Positions 6,063 to 14,971 of a stretch of DNA of 43,869 nucleotides are shown here, piece by piece. The stretch comes from a virus, in the IMG/VR virus record IMGVR_UViG_3300036859_000534, positions 1 through 43,869 of that record. One strand, 5' to 3'. Positions within the stretch are counted from its first letter, which is position 1. Every line of letters starts with the position of its first letter. Both the position numbers and the translations under genes were made by a program. The notes below the pieces were generated by a model. It was not told where the DNA came from. It made no database searches and saw only the letters and a program-made list of their open reading frames with translations.

Positions 6063-7907
6063 ATGGCCGGCACCGCGTTTGACCTGGGCGACCAGGGGAC
6101 CTTCGTCGCTCGGGAGCGACATGTACCGGAGACCCCGCCGTTCGGCTCCTTTGGGGACGGCGAAGAGGGCGAGGGGAAGCTCAAGGCCTGGGTTGCCGAG
6201 AAGTGGAACACGCTCTTCCAGCTCAAGCGTGGCGAGACGGAGCGGCTCAGTACGTGCGAGCTCTTCTATGCTGGGTTCCACTACATCGACGCCTGGGACA
6301 ACCGCAACAACGCCGTCACGAACTACTGCTTCTCGACCGTCGAGACGATCTGGCCGATCCTGACCCAGGCGAGGCCCAGGCCGGAGCCCGTACCCCGGAA
6401 GTCGATGGACTCGGCGAAGGTGGCACGGCTTCGCGACTACGCGACCTACAAGATGGACTCGAGCGGGTTCGACCGGATCTTCCGCATCGCGGTGCGCGAC
6501 ATGCTCAAGTACGGCTGGTGCTGCCCGATGATCGGGTGGGATGCCCAAGGCCGCGCCGTGCCGAGATACCTCTCCCCGTTCGACTTCTACTACGACCAGG
6601 CGATCGACGAGTCGGAGCTCGAGTGCCTCGCGATCGCTCGCCCGGTCTCGACGCGGCGTCTCCGAGCCCTGTTCCCGAAGGTCGCGGACAAGATCCACCC
6701 CGACAACATCGCGAGCCCGAGCTACCGCGTCCTCGTTCAGCCCTACCTCGAGGCCGCCGGTGTGCTCGGCGGGCTGGCTGCGCCGCAGTTCATAGGGACG
6801 ATGTCGATGCCGTCGGCCATCGTGGAGGGAAGTGCCGCGGCCGTGACGAGCGGGCAGTACGGGATCGACACCGGCTCCTTCCAGGTTTTCGGCCAGACGA
6901 CATTCCTGATCCAGCTATTCGTTCGCGACTACACGACCATGTCCGTCAGGTACGACGGGACCCGGTTCATCCAGCACGACGCCGGAGAGCTCAAAGTTCC
7001 TCATTCTCTCACGCAGCAGGAACCGTGCTGCCCGTCCGGCTGGCGGATGATCCCGATGACGGCTGGCGGGGTGCTCCTGGACGCGCCGAGGCCGGTCGAC
7101 CCCTGTCTAGGCGGGATCCCGGTCGTGATCGGGCGCGACTACGAGCAGGGCGGCCGCTTCCCGGGAAAAGGCGAGCAGGACGACATCATCCCGATCCAGC
7201 GAGACATCAACCGGAGCGACGCCACGATCGCGCGCGCCCTGGAACTTCAGGGGAACCCGCCCGTCACGGTCACGAAGGACGCTGGACTCTCAGCGGACAA
7301 GGCCTCGATCGAGGGCGGGGAGATTCTCACGATCCGCCGCGGCTCGGTCATCCAGTACCTCCAGCCGCAGGGGCTCGCGGAGTCTCACTTCGTTCGCCGC
7401 GCCGGGAGGAGGCAAGACATCCAAATCATCTCGGGCACGCCCGACTCGCTCCAGGGACAGCGCCCAATCGGGGTAGAGGCGGCCTCGGCGATCCGACAGC
7501 TCACCGAATCCGGCGCAAGCCGCGCTCGCGCCAAGGGCGCCGGCCTGATCGACTGCTTCGCGCTCCTGCTCCAGAAGATGATCCACGCCGACATCAAGAA
7601 GAGCCGGGACGTGATCTACTTCTCGGCCAACGACGGAACGGAGATGTGGCTGAACCCGGCCGACTACTCGACCGAGGACTTCGAGATCCGCTGGGCGCAG
7701 GACAGCGGCGACGCTCAGAGCCGCCAGGACCGCGTCGACACCGACAAGGAGCTCTTGCAGCTCGGAGTGATCGACGCGCAGCAGCTTCTCGAGGACATGG
7801 ATTATCCTGATAGGGCGAACATACTCCAGCGCCTCGCGATCAGGCAGGTGCAGGCAGCGCAACTCGCGGCCGCCCAGGGCGGCTCGCGGAACGGAGGGGG
7901 ACGATGA
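6063..7907 (+). CDS. Portal protein
   Basis: 614 residues, the usual size for podovirus-type portals. It forms the dodecameric ring at the capsid vertex through which DNA passes, and it docks terminase and the tail adaptor. Support comes from position (after terminase, before scaffold and capsid), the helical wing start ([36 protein letters not shown]), the clip/stem-region [20 protein letters not shown] (a common portal motif) and the Gln/Ala-rich C-terminal barrel ([17 protein letters not shown]). It begins one base after the FmdB-like stop. Confidence 0.88.
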   Translation: MAGTAFDLGDQGTFVARERHVPETPPFGSFGDGEEGEGKLKAWVAEKWNTLFQLKRGETERLSTCELFYAGFHYIDAWDNRNNAVTNYCFSTVETIWPILTQARPRPEPVPRKSMDSAKVARLRDYATYKMDSSGFDRIFRIAVRDMLKYGWCCPMIGWDAQGRAVPRYLSPFDFYYDQAIDESELECLAIARPVSTRRLRALFPKVADKIHPDNIASPSYRVLVQPYLEAAGVLGGLAAPQFIGTMSMPSAIVEGSAAAVTSGQYGIDTGSFQVFGQTTFLIQLFVRDYTTMSVRYDGTRFIQHDAGELKVPHSLTQQEPCCPSGWRMIPMTAGGVLLDAPRPVDPCLGGIPVVIGRDYEQGGRFPGKGEQDDIIPIQRDINRSDATIARALELQGNPPVTVTKDAGLSADKASIEGGEILTIRRGSVIQYLQPQGLAESHFVRRAGRRQDIQIISGTPDSLQGQRPIGVEAASAIRQLTESGASRARAKGAGLIDCFALLLQKMIHADIKKSRDVIYFSANDGTEMWLNPADYSTEDFEIRWAQDSGDAQSRQDRVDTDKELLQLGVIDAQQLLEDMDYPDRANILQRLAIRQVQAAQLAAAQGGSRNGGGR

Positions 7908-8353
7908 AGGCGGTTGAACCGAGATTCTGGGCTAGCGTTCGAATGACCCTGTTCTGCTGGGAATGGACGGCTTCGGTCGGTAGTCACGGGTACGGGTCAA
8001 TCAGCCAAGATGGACGGCCTATCTTGGCCCACAGGTTGTCGTGGGAACTTCACTTTGGAGCGATTCCGGACGGCCTGTTCGTTCTGCATCGTTGCGACAA
8101 CAGGCGGTGCGTGAATCCAGCTCACCTGTTTCTAGGTACGAACGCCGACAACATGGCGGACGCGGCCAGAAAAGGTAGAACATCTCGCGGAAGCCGTCGT
8201 TGGAATAGCAAGCTGACAGAGGACGAAGTGAGCCGGATGCGCGAACGATCCAGAGCCGGGGAGACCGACACCGCCATAGCCGCGTCGGTGGGGGTTCACC
8301 AGGTTACCGCCTCCAAGGCAATCAGCGGCAGAAAGTGGGGGCACGTCAGATGA
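7904..8353 (+). CDS. HNH homing-type endonuclease
   Basis: 149 residues. The N-terminal HNH_3-type nuclease has [23 protein letters not shown], then [19 protein letters not shown] (His, Asn and the zinc cysteines) and [11 protein letters not shown]. The C-terminal helix-turn-helix (about residues 105-140: [28 protein letters not shown]) probably gives target specificity. Both ends join the neighbours by ATGA overlaps. Third-position GC is visibly lower than in flanking structural genes, as expected for a mobile intruder. It probably nicks or cuts related phage genomes to spread itself. Confidence 0.88.
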   Translation: MKAVEPRFWASVRMTLFCWEWTASVGSHGYGSISQDGRPILAHRLSWELHFGAIPDGLFVLHRCDNRRCVNPAHLFLGTNADNMADAARKGRTSRGSRRWNSKLTEDEVSRMRERSRAGETDTAIAASVGVHQVTASKAISGRKWGHVR

Positions 8354-8544
8354 AGAAGATCGCCCACATCGGGTTCAAGGCCGCGGTCGCTAAGGCTGCC
8401 GCTGGCGGAGCGACCAATCCCGCGGGCGCCATCGCCGAAGCGGCGCGGAAGGCCTCTCCCGAAGCCGTGAGAAAGAACCCGCGCCTGCTCAAGGTGAGGC
8501 GAGGGAAGCGCGAGAAGATCGCCGCGGCGCGCGCGGGCTACTAA
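8350..8544 (+). CDS. Small basic Ala-rich protein
   Basis: 64 residues from ATG 8350, overlapping the HNH stop. Highly basic and Ala-rich, with a C-terminal cluster [17 protein letters not shown]. It could bind DNA or be a minor head component; nothing more can be seen. Confidence 0.7.
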   Translation: MKKIAHIGFKAAVAKAAAGGATNPAGAIAEAARKASPEAVRKNPRLLKVRRGKREKIAAARAGY

Positions 8545-8545
8545 C

Positions 8546-8755
8546 GTGCCCTCAGTCTCCAAGGTCCAGCAGGAGATGATGGGCGCCGACCTCGCTCGGG
8601 CCCGAGAGGGCAAGCCCACACGAACCGGAATGTCGGTCGCCCAACTGAAAGAGTTTGCGTCGACTCCGCGCAAGGGTCTACCGTATCGGGCGAGCAGCTC
8701 CAGGAAGAAGCGTCGGCGCGCGATCGCCGAGATGAGGGCGGGAGGGGGTAGGTAG
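8546..8755 (+). CDS. DUF3008-like small head-region protein
   Basis: 69 residues from GTG 8546. The pattern VSKVQQEMMGADLARAREGK ... LKEFASTPRKGLPYR matches the short DUF3008 family ('sKaQq..mg...A...g ... eFA.T..KgLP'), which recurs between portal and capsid genes in phages and has no known function. The tail is Arg/Lys-rich. Confidence 0.7.
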   Translation: MPSVSKVQQEMMGADLARAREGKPTRTGMSVAQLKEFASTPRKGLPYRASSSRKKRRRAIAEMRAGGGR

Positions 8756-8757
8756 AG

Positions 8758-9081
8758 ATGGTCATGAGCCCAGAGACACCCATCAATCCGGTGGCGGCGG
8801 CTCCGCCTGACCGCCCGACCATGACGCTCGAGCAGTGGGCGCAAATGGGGCTGGCGCTGATCTTCGGAGACCGGCGCATGGACGACAACGAGAGGCAGAT
8901 CCTCTTCGACTTCTACCAGGAGGTCGCCGCGAGGGGCGCGAACGGAGGCATCGGAAACGGCGCCACTCCGCCCGCAGGTCAGGCCGAGGCTCCGCCTCCG
9001 AGTCCGATGGACATGAACCAGAACACCGAGGACATGGGCACCGTTGAGGGTGCCGAGCCCCAATACGCAGGAGGCTACTGA
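8758..9081 (+). CDS. Hypothetical protein upstream of scaffold
   Basis: 107 residues, ATG 8758 behind a G-rich ribosome site (GGGAGGGGG). A short helical core (MTLEQWAQMGLALIFGDRR, DNERQILFDFYQEVAA) is flanked by Pro/Gly-rich disordered ends. It sits in the head module directly before the scaffold, sharing its final A with the next ATG. It may be a head accessory protein. Family not recognised. Confidence 0.7.
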   Translation: MVMSPETPINPVAAAPPDRPTMTLEQWAQMGLALIFGDRRMDDNERQILFDFYQEVAARGANGGIGNGATPPAGQAEAPPPSPMDMNQNTEDMGTVEGAEPQYAGGY

Positions 9082-9914
9082 TGCCGGCTCCGGCCACTCC
9101 GATCATCCCGGCCGACGCGATGGCGAAGGCCGACGAGAAGGCGAAAACCAAGGACTACTACGACAACCTGACGGACGAAGAGCGCGCCGAAGAGGGGTTG
9201 CCCCCGCGGGAGCCTGCAAAGGCTGATACCGCGCCCGGCAAGGAAGCCCCGCCCGAGGAAAAGCCCGAAGAAGAGGAAGAAGAGGTCGAGGAGGAAGAGG
9301 AGCCGACCGAGGAATACGACGCGGCCACGCTCCAGCTCTTCGAGGAGATCGCCGGCCTGCGGGAGGACATCAGCGGCCTCACAGGCAAGCCCAAACCGAA
9401 GACTGAGAAGCAGGAGGACGCGCAGCTCCGGGATGCCCTCGAGCATGAGGACCCCGTCGTCCGCGCCCAAGCCGAAAGGCTCAAGGCCGCCGAGGACCGG
9501 GTCGAGCAACTCGAGAAGGCCGCTCGACAGGAGCGAATCAACCGCCAGTACGACAAGGACACGGCCGACTTCGACGCTGTTCAGAGCAACTACCTCGTCG
9601 ACGGGAAACCGATGACGGACAAGCAGGTCGAGGCGGTCGAGAACTACATGCACAAGAACAAGGAAGTGGGGAGCCTGATCGCCGTAGAAGACGCCGCCTT
9701 TATCGTCTTCAAGAGCAGGCTGACACTCGCTCCCAAGTCGCCCCCGGCCAGAGGCCCCGGCGACTCTACCAACGGAAAGGGCTCGCCCGTTGCCACGATC
9801 GTGGACACAGGAAGCGCCGGAGGAGCCAGCGCCGGCCCGTGGAAGCCGAGGCCCACTGAAACGGTAGAGTCGGCCGTGCAGGCCGCAGGAAAAGCATTCG
9901 GCTGGACGCGCTGA
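9081..9914 (+). CDS. Scaffolding protein
   Basis: 277 residues, very acidic near residues 50-75 (long Glu run), then a coiled-coil region (about residues 80-155) and a Pro/Gly-rich C-terminus. A charged, helical, low-complexity protein immediately before the major capsid gene is the usual profile of a phage scaffold, which guides capsid assembly and is then lost. The assignment rests on composition and position, since scaffold sequences are poorly conserved. Confidence 0.7.
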   Translation: MPAPATPIIPADAMAKADEKAKTKDYYDNLTDEERAEEGLPPREPAKADTAPGKEAPPEEKPEEEEEEVEEEEEPTEEYDAATLQLFEEIAGLREDISGLTGKPKPKTEKQEDAQLRDALEHEDPVVRAQAERLKAAEDRVEQLEKAARQERINRQYDKDTADFDAVQSNYLVDGKPMTDKQVEAVENYMHKNKEVGSLIAVEDAAFIVFKSRLTLAPKSPPARGPGDSTNGKGSPVATIVDTGSAGGASAGPWKPRPTETVESAVQAAGKAFGWTR

Positions 9915-9938
9915 CCATAAAATAGGGAGTACGCGGAC

Positions 9939-10991
9939 ATGACCTCATCGTTCCCCTGGAACCAGGCGAACGTGATGGTGCAGGACTACATCATCCCCAC
10001 CATCCAGGACCAGATTTTCCTCTCGAACGCGATGCTGAATCGCATGCGAGGGCGCACCAAGCACTTCACAGGCGGACGGCGCATCGTCGTTCCGCTCGGG
10101 TGGAGGACGCAGGGCGGCATCAAGTGGTTCGCCGGCGCGGACGTGTTCGCCCCGACGATCCGGGATCCCTTCCAGGCGGCCGAGTTCACGCCGAAGAACG
10201 CCAACGTCGACCTCACGATCGACTGGGACGAGGAGATGACCGCCTCGGGCCCGGAGAAGGTGATGGACCTGATGGAGGCGAAGGGCGAGTGGGCCCGGAA
10301 CACCTTCTTCGACGGCATGGCGACCGACATCTACAACGACGGCACCGACACCCGTGCCCTAGCGGGCCTCCAGTACGCGCTGAAAGAGGGTGCGACTGGC
10401 GGCCAGCTTCCTCCGACGATGACCTACGGCGGGATTCCCCGGAGCGCCACGTTGAACACGTGGTGGAACCACAACTCCGACAACCCGACCACGGCCTACG
10501 TCACCGGAGCCTCGAGCACCTTCGCGGGCTCGGCGACGACGGGACCGAACTTCGCTCCGATCAACAAGATGTTCGCCAACATCAAGCTCCGCTCAGGGAA
10601 GCTGCCGACCCTGATCCTGAGCAACGTGGGGGCGTGGAGCGACATCCACTACAACCTCGTGAAGAACGAGCGCTACCAGCGCCCGCAGCAACAGTCCGAC
10701 CTCTTCAAGGCCGGCTTCGAGAACTTCATGTTCCGCAACGCGACCTGGGTGCAGGACGAGAAGGCACCCAGGGACACGTCGGCGAACAAGTTCGAGAAGG
10801 TCTACCTGATCTACGAGCCGGCGGTCCGGTTGTACGTCGACTCGCGTGCGGACTTCGCCTTCGAGCCGTTCCGCAAGCCTCACAACCAGATGGTTCGCAC
10901 CGCCTACATCCTCTGGCGCGGCGAACTCATCATTTCCGAGCCGCGTGCGTGCGGGGTCATGCCCCGTATCGACACGAGTGGCGTTTCGTAA
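9939..10991 (+). CDS. Major capsid protein
   Basis: 350 residues, HK97-fold type by overall pattern: N-arm (DQIFLSNAMLNRMRGRTKHF), a charged strand region (TIDWDEEMTA), a helix (EKVMDLMEAKGEWARNTFFD), a Gly-rich surface loop (about residues 155-205), then the A-domain-like segment TLILSNVGAWSDIHYN and C-terminal strands ending in GELIISEPRACGVM. Size and position (after scaffold, before decoration protein) agree. GGGAG lies upstream of the ATG. Confidence 0.85.
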   Translation: MTSSFPWNQANVMVQDYIIPTIQDQIFLSNAMLNRMRGRTKHFTGGRRIVVPLGWRTQGGIKWFAGADVFAPTIRDPFQAAEFTPKNANVDLTIDWDEEMTASGPEKVMDLMEAKGEWARNTFFDGMATDIYNDGTDTRALAGLQYALKEGATGGQLPPTMTYGGIPRSATLNTWWNHNSDNPTTAYVTGASSTFAGSATTGPNFAPINKMFANIKLRSGKLPTLILSNVGAWSDIHYNLVKNERYQRPQQQSDLFKAGFENFMFRNATWVQDEKAPRDTSANKFEKVYLIYEPAVRLYVDSRADFAFEPFRKPHNQMVRTAYILWRGELIISEPRACGVMPRIDTSGVS

Positions 10992-11006
10992 GGGGGGTGG
11001 CCTGAC

Positions 11007-11576
11007 ATGTTGAACGTCGGACTGGAACAGCAACAGCAGATCCGCGGCGCGGACGGCACCCTTCTCTGGAGCGGCGCTCAGGCGATCGCGGCAAGCTACA
11101 TCTGCATCAGCAGCGAGGCCTCCGCTGCGTTCGTGATGGGCGAGGGCGCGCTGTGGGATCCGGCGACCGTGAGCACGGGCTTCATCCCGAGGCAGGAAAC
11201 GACGGCCGCGGGAGCGACCCCGGCGTCGGACCTTCCCGGAACGCTCGTTCTGGGGATCAAGCGCACGACGGCCGGCGGCGTCGGTACGGACGTCGGTTTC
11301 CTGGGCGTGGTCCAGGAGCCGGTAGGGCCCGGCAAACGCGGCATGGTCGCCGGGCCAGGAAGTCTTACGACCGTGCTTGTGACCACGGGCGCCATCGCGG
11401 TGGGGACCCTCATCGTCAGTTCGGCGACGATCGGGCTCTGCGCTCCCGCCGGGACGAAGTCGGCGACGGTGCCGGCTTACGGAACCGTGCTGGGGGTGTG
11501 CCTCAAGACGAACACGACCGGCGCGACCGGAACGAACAGCACGAGCTGGGCGGGCGTTTTAGTAATGCCGCAGTAG
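11007..11576 (+). CDS. Capsid decoration / head-stabilising-like protein
   Basis: 189 residues, small-residue-rich beta protein (Ala, Gly, Thr, Val) directly after the capsid gene. Repeated strand-turn patterns (GTLVLGIKRTT, DVGFLGVVQEPVGPGKRG, TTVLVTTGAIAVGTLIVSS) recall phage decoration or head-completion proteins with a jelly-roll fold. A strong hairpin follows it. The assignment is by position and composition. Confidence 0.6.
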   Translation: MLNVGLEQQQQIRGADGTLLWSGAQAIAASYICISSEASAAFVMGEGALWDPATVSTGFIPRQETTAAGATPASDLPGTLVLGIKRTTAGGVGTDVGFLGVVQEPVGPGKRGMVAGPGSLTTVLVTTGAIAVGTLIVSSATIGLCAPAGTKSATVPAYGTVLGVCLKTNTTGATGTNSTSWAGVLVMPQ

Positions 11577-11596
11577 CTCGCGCGCGAAAGAGATCG

Positions 11597-11631
11597 AGCG
11601 CCGTGCGTGGGCAGGAGACGTGCACGGCGCT
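11597..11631 (+). terminator. Hairpin after capsid/decoration genes
   Basis: Perfect 10-base inverted repeat AGCGCCGTGC (11597-11606) / GCACGGCGCT (11622-11631) with a 15-base loop, placed between the decoration gene stop and the next ribosome site. There is no U-run, so this may be an attenuator, RNA-processing site or transcript stabiliser as easily as a terminator. Confidence 0.45.
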
Positions 11632-11649
11632 TCTACATGAGGAGGCGGG

Positions 11650-11874
11650 GTGGCTACTCAGGACGACATCGTCTATATCAGGGCCCGCTGCAATCGCATC
11701 CTTATCATGCTGGACCTGAGATCTCGGTCTACCTTCTCGGTCGATCTCCAGGCGGACGCATTCGGGGACGCCACGTTTCCCGTGACGCAGGCCATTCAGA
11801 ACAACCTCGACAACAAGATCGCCACCGCCCTGAGCGAGCTGAAGGCCAGAGCAGCGATCACGACCTACCCATGA
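11650..11874 (+). CDS. Small hypothetical protein between head and tail modules
   Basis: 74 residues from GTG 11650, with GGAGG four bases upstream. Mixed alpha/beta content (DIVYIRARCNRILIMLDL, then an amphipathic C-terminal helix). It sits between decoration and the repeat-containing tail protein; a head-tail joining role is possible but unsupported. Family not recognised. Confidence 0.65.
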   Translation: MATQDDIVYIRARCNRILIMLDLRSRSTFSVDLQADAFGDATFPVTQAIQNNLDNKIATALSELKARAAITTYP

Positions 11875-11894
11875 CCCGGGCCGGAGCATGACCA

Positions 11895-13337
11895 TTGGCT
11901 GACAATACCGTGCTTAACGCGGGCTCCGGCGGGGACACCTATGCCTCGGACGACATCACCGGGGTCAAGTTCCAGCGCGTCAAGGTCGTCCACGGCGCCG
12001 ACGGCGTCAACGCTGGCGACGTGGCAACCGGCAATCCACTGCCCACCGTCCAAACGGGCGCCCTGCCAGCCGGAACGAACAATATCGGTGACGTAGACGT
12101 GCTGACGCTCCCGGATGCCACTGTGGTAGGCAAAGCCGCTGACGGCGCTGCGGTATCTGGCAATCCAGTGCTCGTGGCGGGCCAGGATGGCACCAACGCC
12201 CAGAGCATCAAGACCGATGCGGACGGGGAGCTCCAAGTCGACGTCCTGACGCTTCCTGCACTCGTAGCTGGAACGGCGAATATCGGCGATGTCGATGTTC
12301 TCACCATGCCCGACGTGACCGTGGTCGGGAAGGCGGCAGACGGGGCCGCGGTGAGCGGGAACCCGGTACTGATCGCCGGGCAGGACGGGACGAACGCGCA
12401 GAGCATAAAGACCGATGCCGCCGGTGAATTGCAGGTTGACGTTCTTACTCTGCCGGCCCTGGTGGCTGGGGCCGCGAACATCGGCGACGTAGACGTGCTG
12501 ACGGTCCCGGCTCCTCTTTCCACGTCCGGCGGCGGCACGGAGGCCGCGGCCCTGCGCGTCACGCTGGCGAGCGATTCCACGGGTCTCCTGGCGGTGAAGG
12601 GTGACGTGGATCACGACGCGGTCAACACGCTCAAAGTCGTCCAGGTAGGCGGCCACGCTTCTCCGGCGGATGTTCCTCCAGCGCTCGTATCCGCAAGCGA
12701 TGATCGCGTGAGATCGTGGCTCGATCGCGCAGGCGCGACGATCATGAGGCGGAGAAAGCTCAGGGAGTCGTACACCGCGGTGTTCCGTCTCGCAGAGGCG
12801 GCAGCCCGCCTCGATCAGACGTTCACGCACGTAGCCAACACGAACAAGCAGTGGGCGACGCTCCACCATACCGGGGCCTCGACTAAGGAAGTCAGACTGC
12901 AAAGCTGCGTTGCCTGGATCACGTCGGCGATCACCGCCGCGCCACAAGGCATCATCGAGCTCCGCCAAATCAGTGCTGCTCCGGCTACCGGAAACCCGGC
13001 GATTACGCCCACGCCGCACCGGCGTGGCGGGACGGCTGCGGAAGCGATCTGCCTCTACCTGCCGACCACGGCTGGAACGGAGGCGAACGTCAATTCTCCT
13101 CTGGGCCACCACGTGTTCGATGAGGCCGTCTCCGTCGCGACCGCGGCCTTTGCCCATCCGCAGGGATATGGCAGGGGCGGTATCGTTCTCTATGATGCCT
13201 CGCTGGAGGACGATGAGGTGATGCCTCCGGTGCTTCCGGTCGGCACGCTCGACGGATGGGCGGTAGTCACCAGATTGACCGGCGCCACGGTGATGAGGAT
13301 GACCGTGGTGATGAAGTTCACCGAAGAGATCCCATAG
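11895..13337 (+). CDS. Virion-associated protein with tandem 66-residue repeats
   Basis: 480 residues from TTG 11895 (GGAG upstream). The N-terminal part has two full 66-residue repeats (residues 63-128 and 129-194) plus a partial third, each with NIGDVDVLT, VVGKAADGAAVSGNPVL and AGQDGTNAQSIKTD. This 'GKAADGaAVsGNPV..aGqDG' module is familiar from phage virion proteins and probably makes a beta-solenoid or shaft. Residues about 240-480 form a compact beta domain (TLHHTGASTKEVRLQ, GIIELRQIS) like virion surface domains. Likely a tail or head appendage; exact role unknown. The two repeats use mostly different synonymous codons. Confidence 0.75.
   Translation: MADNTVLNAGSGGDTYASDDITGVKFQRVKVVHGADGVNAGDVATGNPLPTVQTGALPAGTNNIGDVDVLTLPDATVVGKAADGAAVSGNPVLVAGQDGTNAQSIKTDADGELQVDVLTLPALVAGTANIGDVDVLTMPDVTVVGKAADGAAVSGNPVLIAGQDGTNAQSIKTDAAGELQVDVLTLPALVAGAANIGDVDVLTVPAPLSTSGGGTEAAALRVTLASDSTGLLAVKGDVDHDAVNTLKVVQVGGHASPADVPPALVSASDDRVRSWLDRAGATIMRRRKLRESYTAVFRLAEAAARLDQTFTHVANTNKQWATLHHTGASTKEVRLQSCVAWITSAITAAPQGIIELRQISAAPATGNPAITPTPHRRGGTAAEAICLYLPTTAGTEANVNSPLGHHVFDEAVSVATAAFAHPQGYGRGGIVLYDASLEDDEVMPPVLPVGTLDGWAVVTRLTGATVMRMTVVMKFTEEIP
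12081..12476 (+). repeat. Two tandem 198-base coding repeats, synonymously recoded
   Basis: Units 12081-12278 and 12279-12476 encode 66 residues each, identical at 61 positions by my count. Of those 61 identical residues only about 15 use the same codon. A third partial unit begins at 12477. Confidence 0.85.
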
Positions 13338-13348
13338 GGGCGGGATGA

Positions 13349-14971
13349 GTGCTCCTACCGCTTCGCGTTCAACTGCTCGGGGCCCCGGCTGGCATCGCCC
13401 AGCCCGGGGGTCCAGGAACGACCATCTACGTTTACGACAACGCGCGCTCCGCGAACGGTCTCTACTACACGATCGCGGAGATCCAAGCCGCCTTCCCCAA
13501 TGACTTCCAGAACATGGTCGGGGCCGTCAGCGGCCTCACCTGGGGCGGCATCCGTAAGCAGTACCTCTCGAACGTAAAGGTCACCTGGGGCGGGCAGTCC
13601 TCTGACGGATCGAATCCCACGACCGTCCAGGACACGAACGTCGACGTCTTCTTCCGGTCCGGCGGGAGTTGGGATTACCGGATCGGCGGCGGGCTAGTCA
13701 CCACGAAGCTCGGCACAAAGCGCGGGAATCCCCCGTCCAGCCTCATCCCGGCTACGATGGCGGGCTCTGACGGCTGCGGCATCTACCAGGCGAGCGGGAG
13801 CCTCATCTTCCGCGGAGACTGGTTCGTGTACGGCTGTTCGCTTCTCGCGCCGCTCAACGTCCAGTTCCTATCGACGGGCGGATCGCAGGGCGAAGTGGCC
13901 GGTAACCTAATGCGCTGCGGAATCTCCTACACGCTCGGCGAGTCCACGGCGCTCGGGGTCTTCTACAACAACATCCTTTTCTCGCCCACGACTGGCAACG
14001 TGTTGGCGCAGATCAAGTGCCTGGACTCCGGCGGGAACTTCGTGATTGGCGTCACGCCGCAGGGCATCCTGAGCTTTTCGGCGGCCACGCCGAGCTCTCG
14101 CATCAAGAACACGAGGCTGGTCGGCGCGCCCACGACCGCCGACATCCGATCCCTCCTGACAGGGGACAACAGCGGTCTCAAGTTCCAAGGCACGATCTTC
14201 ACGGACACCCCTGGCGTGCCGCGGTTCCTCTTCTTCGACGACAAGACGCCAGCGCAGGGCGCCCAGGTGTGGCGCGAGTTCAACACGAAGGTTGTGGACG
14301 CCTCGGGGAACGGCGTCGTCGACATCCCAGTGAGACTCATAACGGACGTCGATGGAGAGGTCGTGGACACGAAGACGTTCGGCGACGGAGACATCGGCTT
14401 CCTGGGGCCTGGCTCCGGCTTCCAGAACGGCGTGCTCGTGAGGGACGAGTACCGGGAGGGCGGCGTCGGAAAGGTTCGAGACAGGGTGTTCACGCTTCTC
14501 GTGAACATCGGCGGCGGGTCCTTCCCAGTCAATCCAGCCTACCCCGGCAAGCAGGTGACGTTCGAGTGGCCGGGGCGCGATGCACCCTCGCTCAACGGAG
14601 GACGGTTCGTCGATGTCACAATCCCAGTGACCCTCGTGAGCGACCCGGCTCTCCCATGCCCCGAGCTGCCGAGAATCTACGAACGTCAGCCTGGGCCGGC
14701 GACGCCGTTCGTGCCGCAGGACGGCCCCAACACGCAGTTCTCGCCGCAGGACATACCGGAGCAAGCGTTCGCGCCGGGGAACCCGCCGGGGACCGCCTAC
14801 ACGCACATTCCTCCCCCTGCGACCGATCTTTCCCACGGGACGAGGCCCACGACGGTGTACACGCATGGCCCCGTACCGCAGGTGTCGTACACTGAGGCGC
14901 CGGTTCCCGCGCCGGAGCCGGATGAGTTCATCTTCGGCGGCATCGTCATGGAAGACGAAGGGGAGGGATGA
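13349..14971 (+). CDS. Large beta-rich virion/appendage protein with decapeptide-repeat tail
   Basis: 540 residues from GTG 13349; the GGGGCGGGA ribosome site is adjacent. The body alternates strands and Gly/Asn turns, with segments resembling a right-handed beta-helix (FRGDWFVYGCSLLAPLNVQF, AGNLMRCGISYTL, GVFYNNILFSPT), followed by an Ig-like domain (VVDASGNGVVDIPVRLITD, about residues 310-345). The last 90 residues are seven Pro-rich decapeptides (14702-14911). It reads as a tail-fibre or spike-like adhesin in an uninterrupted tail operon. Receptor unknown. Confidence 0.65.
   Translation: MLLPLRVQLLGAPAGIAQPGGPGTTIYVYDNARSANGLYYTIAEIQAAFPNDFQNMVGAVSGLTWGGIRKQYLSNVKVTWGGQSSDGSNPTTVQDTNVDVFFRSGGSWDYRIGGGLVTTKLGTKRGNPPSSLIPATMAGSDGCGIYQASGSLIFRGDWFVYGCSLLAPLNVQFLSTGGSQGEVAGNLMRCGISYTLGESTALGVFYNNILFSPTTGNVLAQIKCLDSGGNFVIGVTPQGILSFSAATPSSRIKNTRLVGAPTTADIRSLLTGDNSGLKFQGTIFTDTPGVPRFLFFDDKTPAQGAQVWREFNTKVVDASGNGVVDIPVRLITDVDGEVVDTKTFGDGDIGFLGPGSGFQNGVLVRDEYREGGVGKVRDRVFTLLVNIGGGSFPVNPAYPGKQVTFEWPGRDAPSLNGGRFVDVTIPVTLVSDPALPCPELPRIYERQPGPATPFVPQDGPNTQFSPQDIPEQAFAPGNPPGTAYTHIPPPATDLSHGTRPTTVYTHGPVPQVSYTEAPVPAPEPDEFIFGGIVMEDEGEG
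14702..14911 (+). repeat. Seven tandem decapeptide-coding units
   Basis: Seven 30-base units encode decapeptides with a hydrophobic residue (F/F/F/Y/L/Y/Y) at position 3, P/P/P/H/H/H/E at position 5 and Pro at position 9, for example TQFSPQDIPE, TAYTHIPPPA and TVYTHGPVPQ. The period is visible in the protein but the DNA is diverged. Confidence 0.8.

Noticed and set aside
12081-12476. Template/variable repeat pair of a diversity-generating retroelement
   Set aside because: Differences are at all bases and mostly synonymous, not adenine-directed, and no reverse transcriptase is present.
11865-13157. 430-codon antisense frame
   Set aside because: Opposite the repeat protein, Arg-rich, no ribosome site; explained by codon composition of the sense gene.
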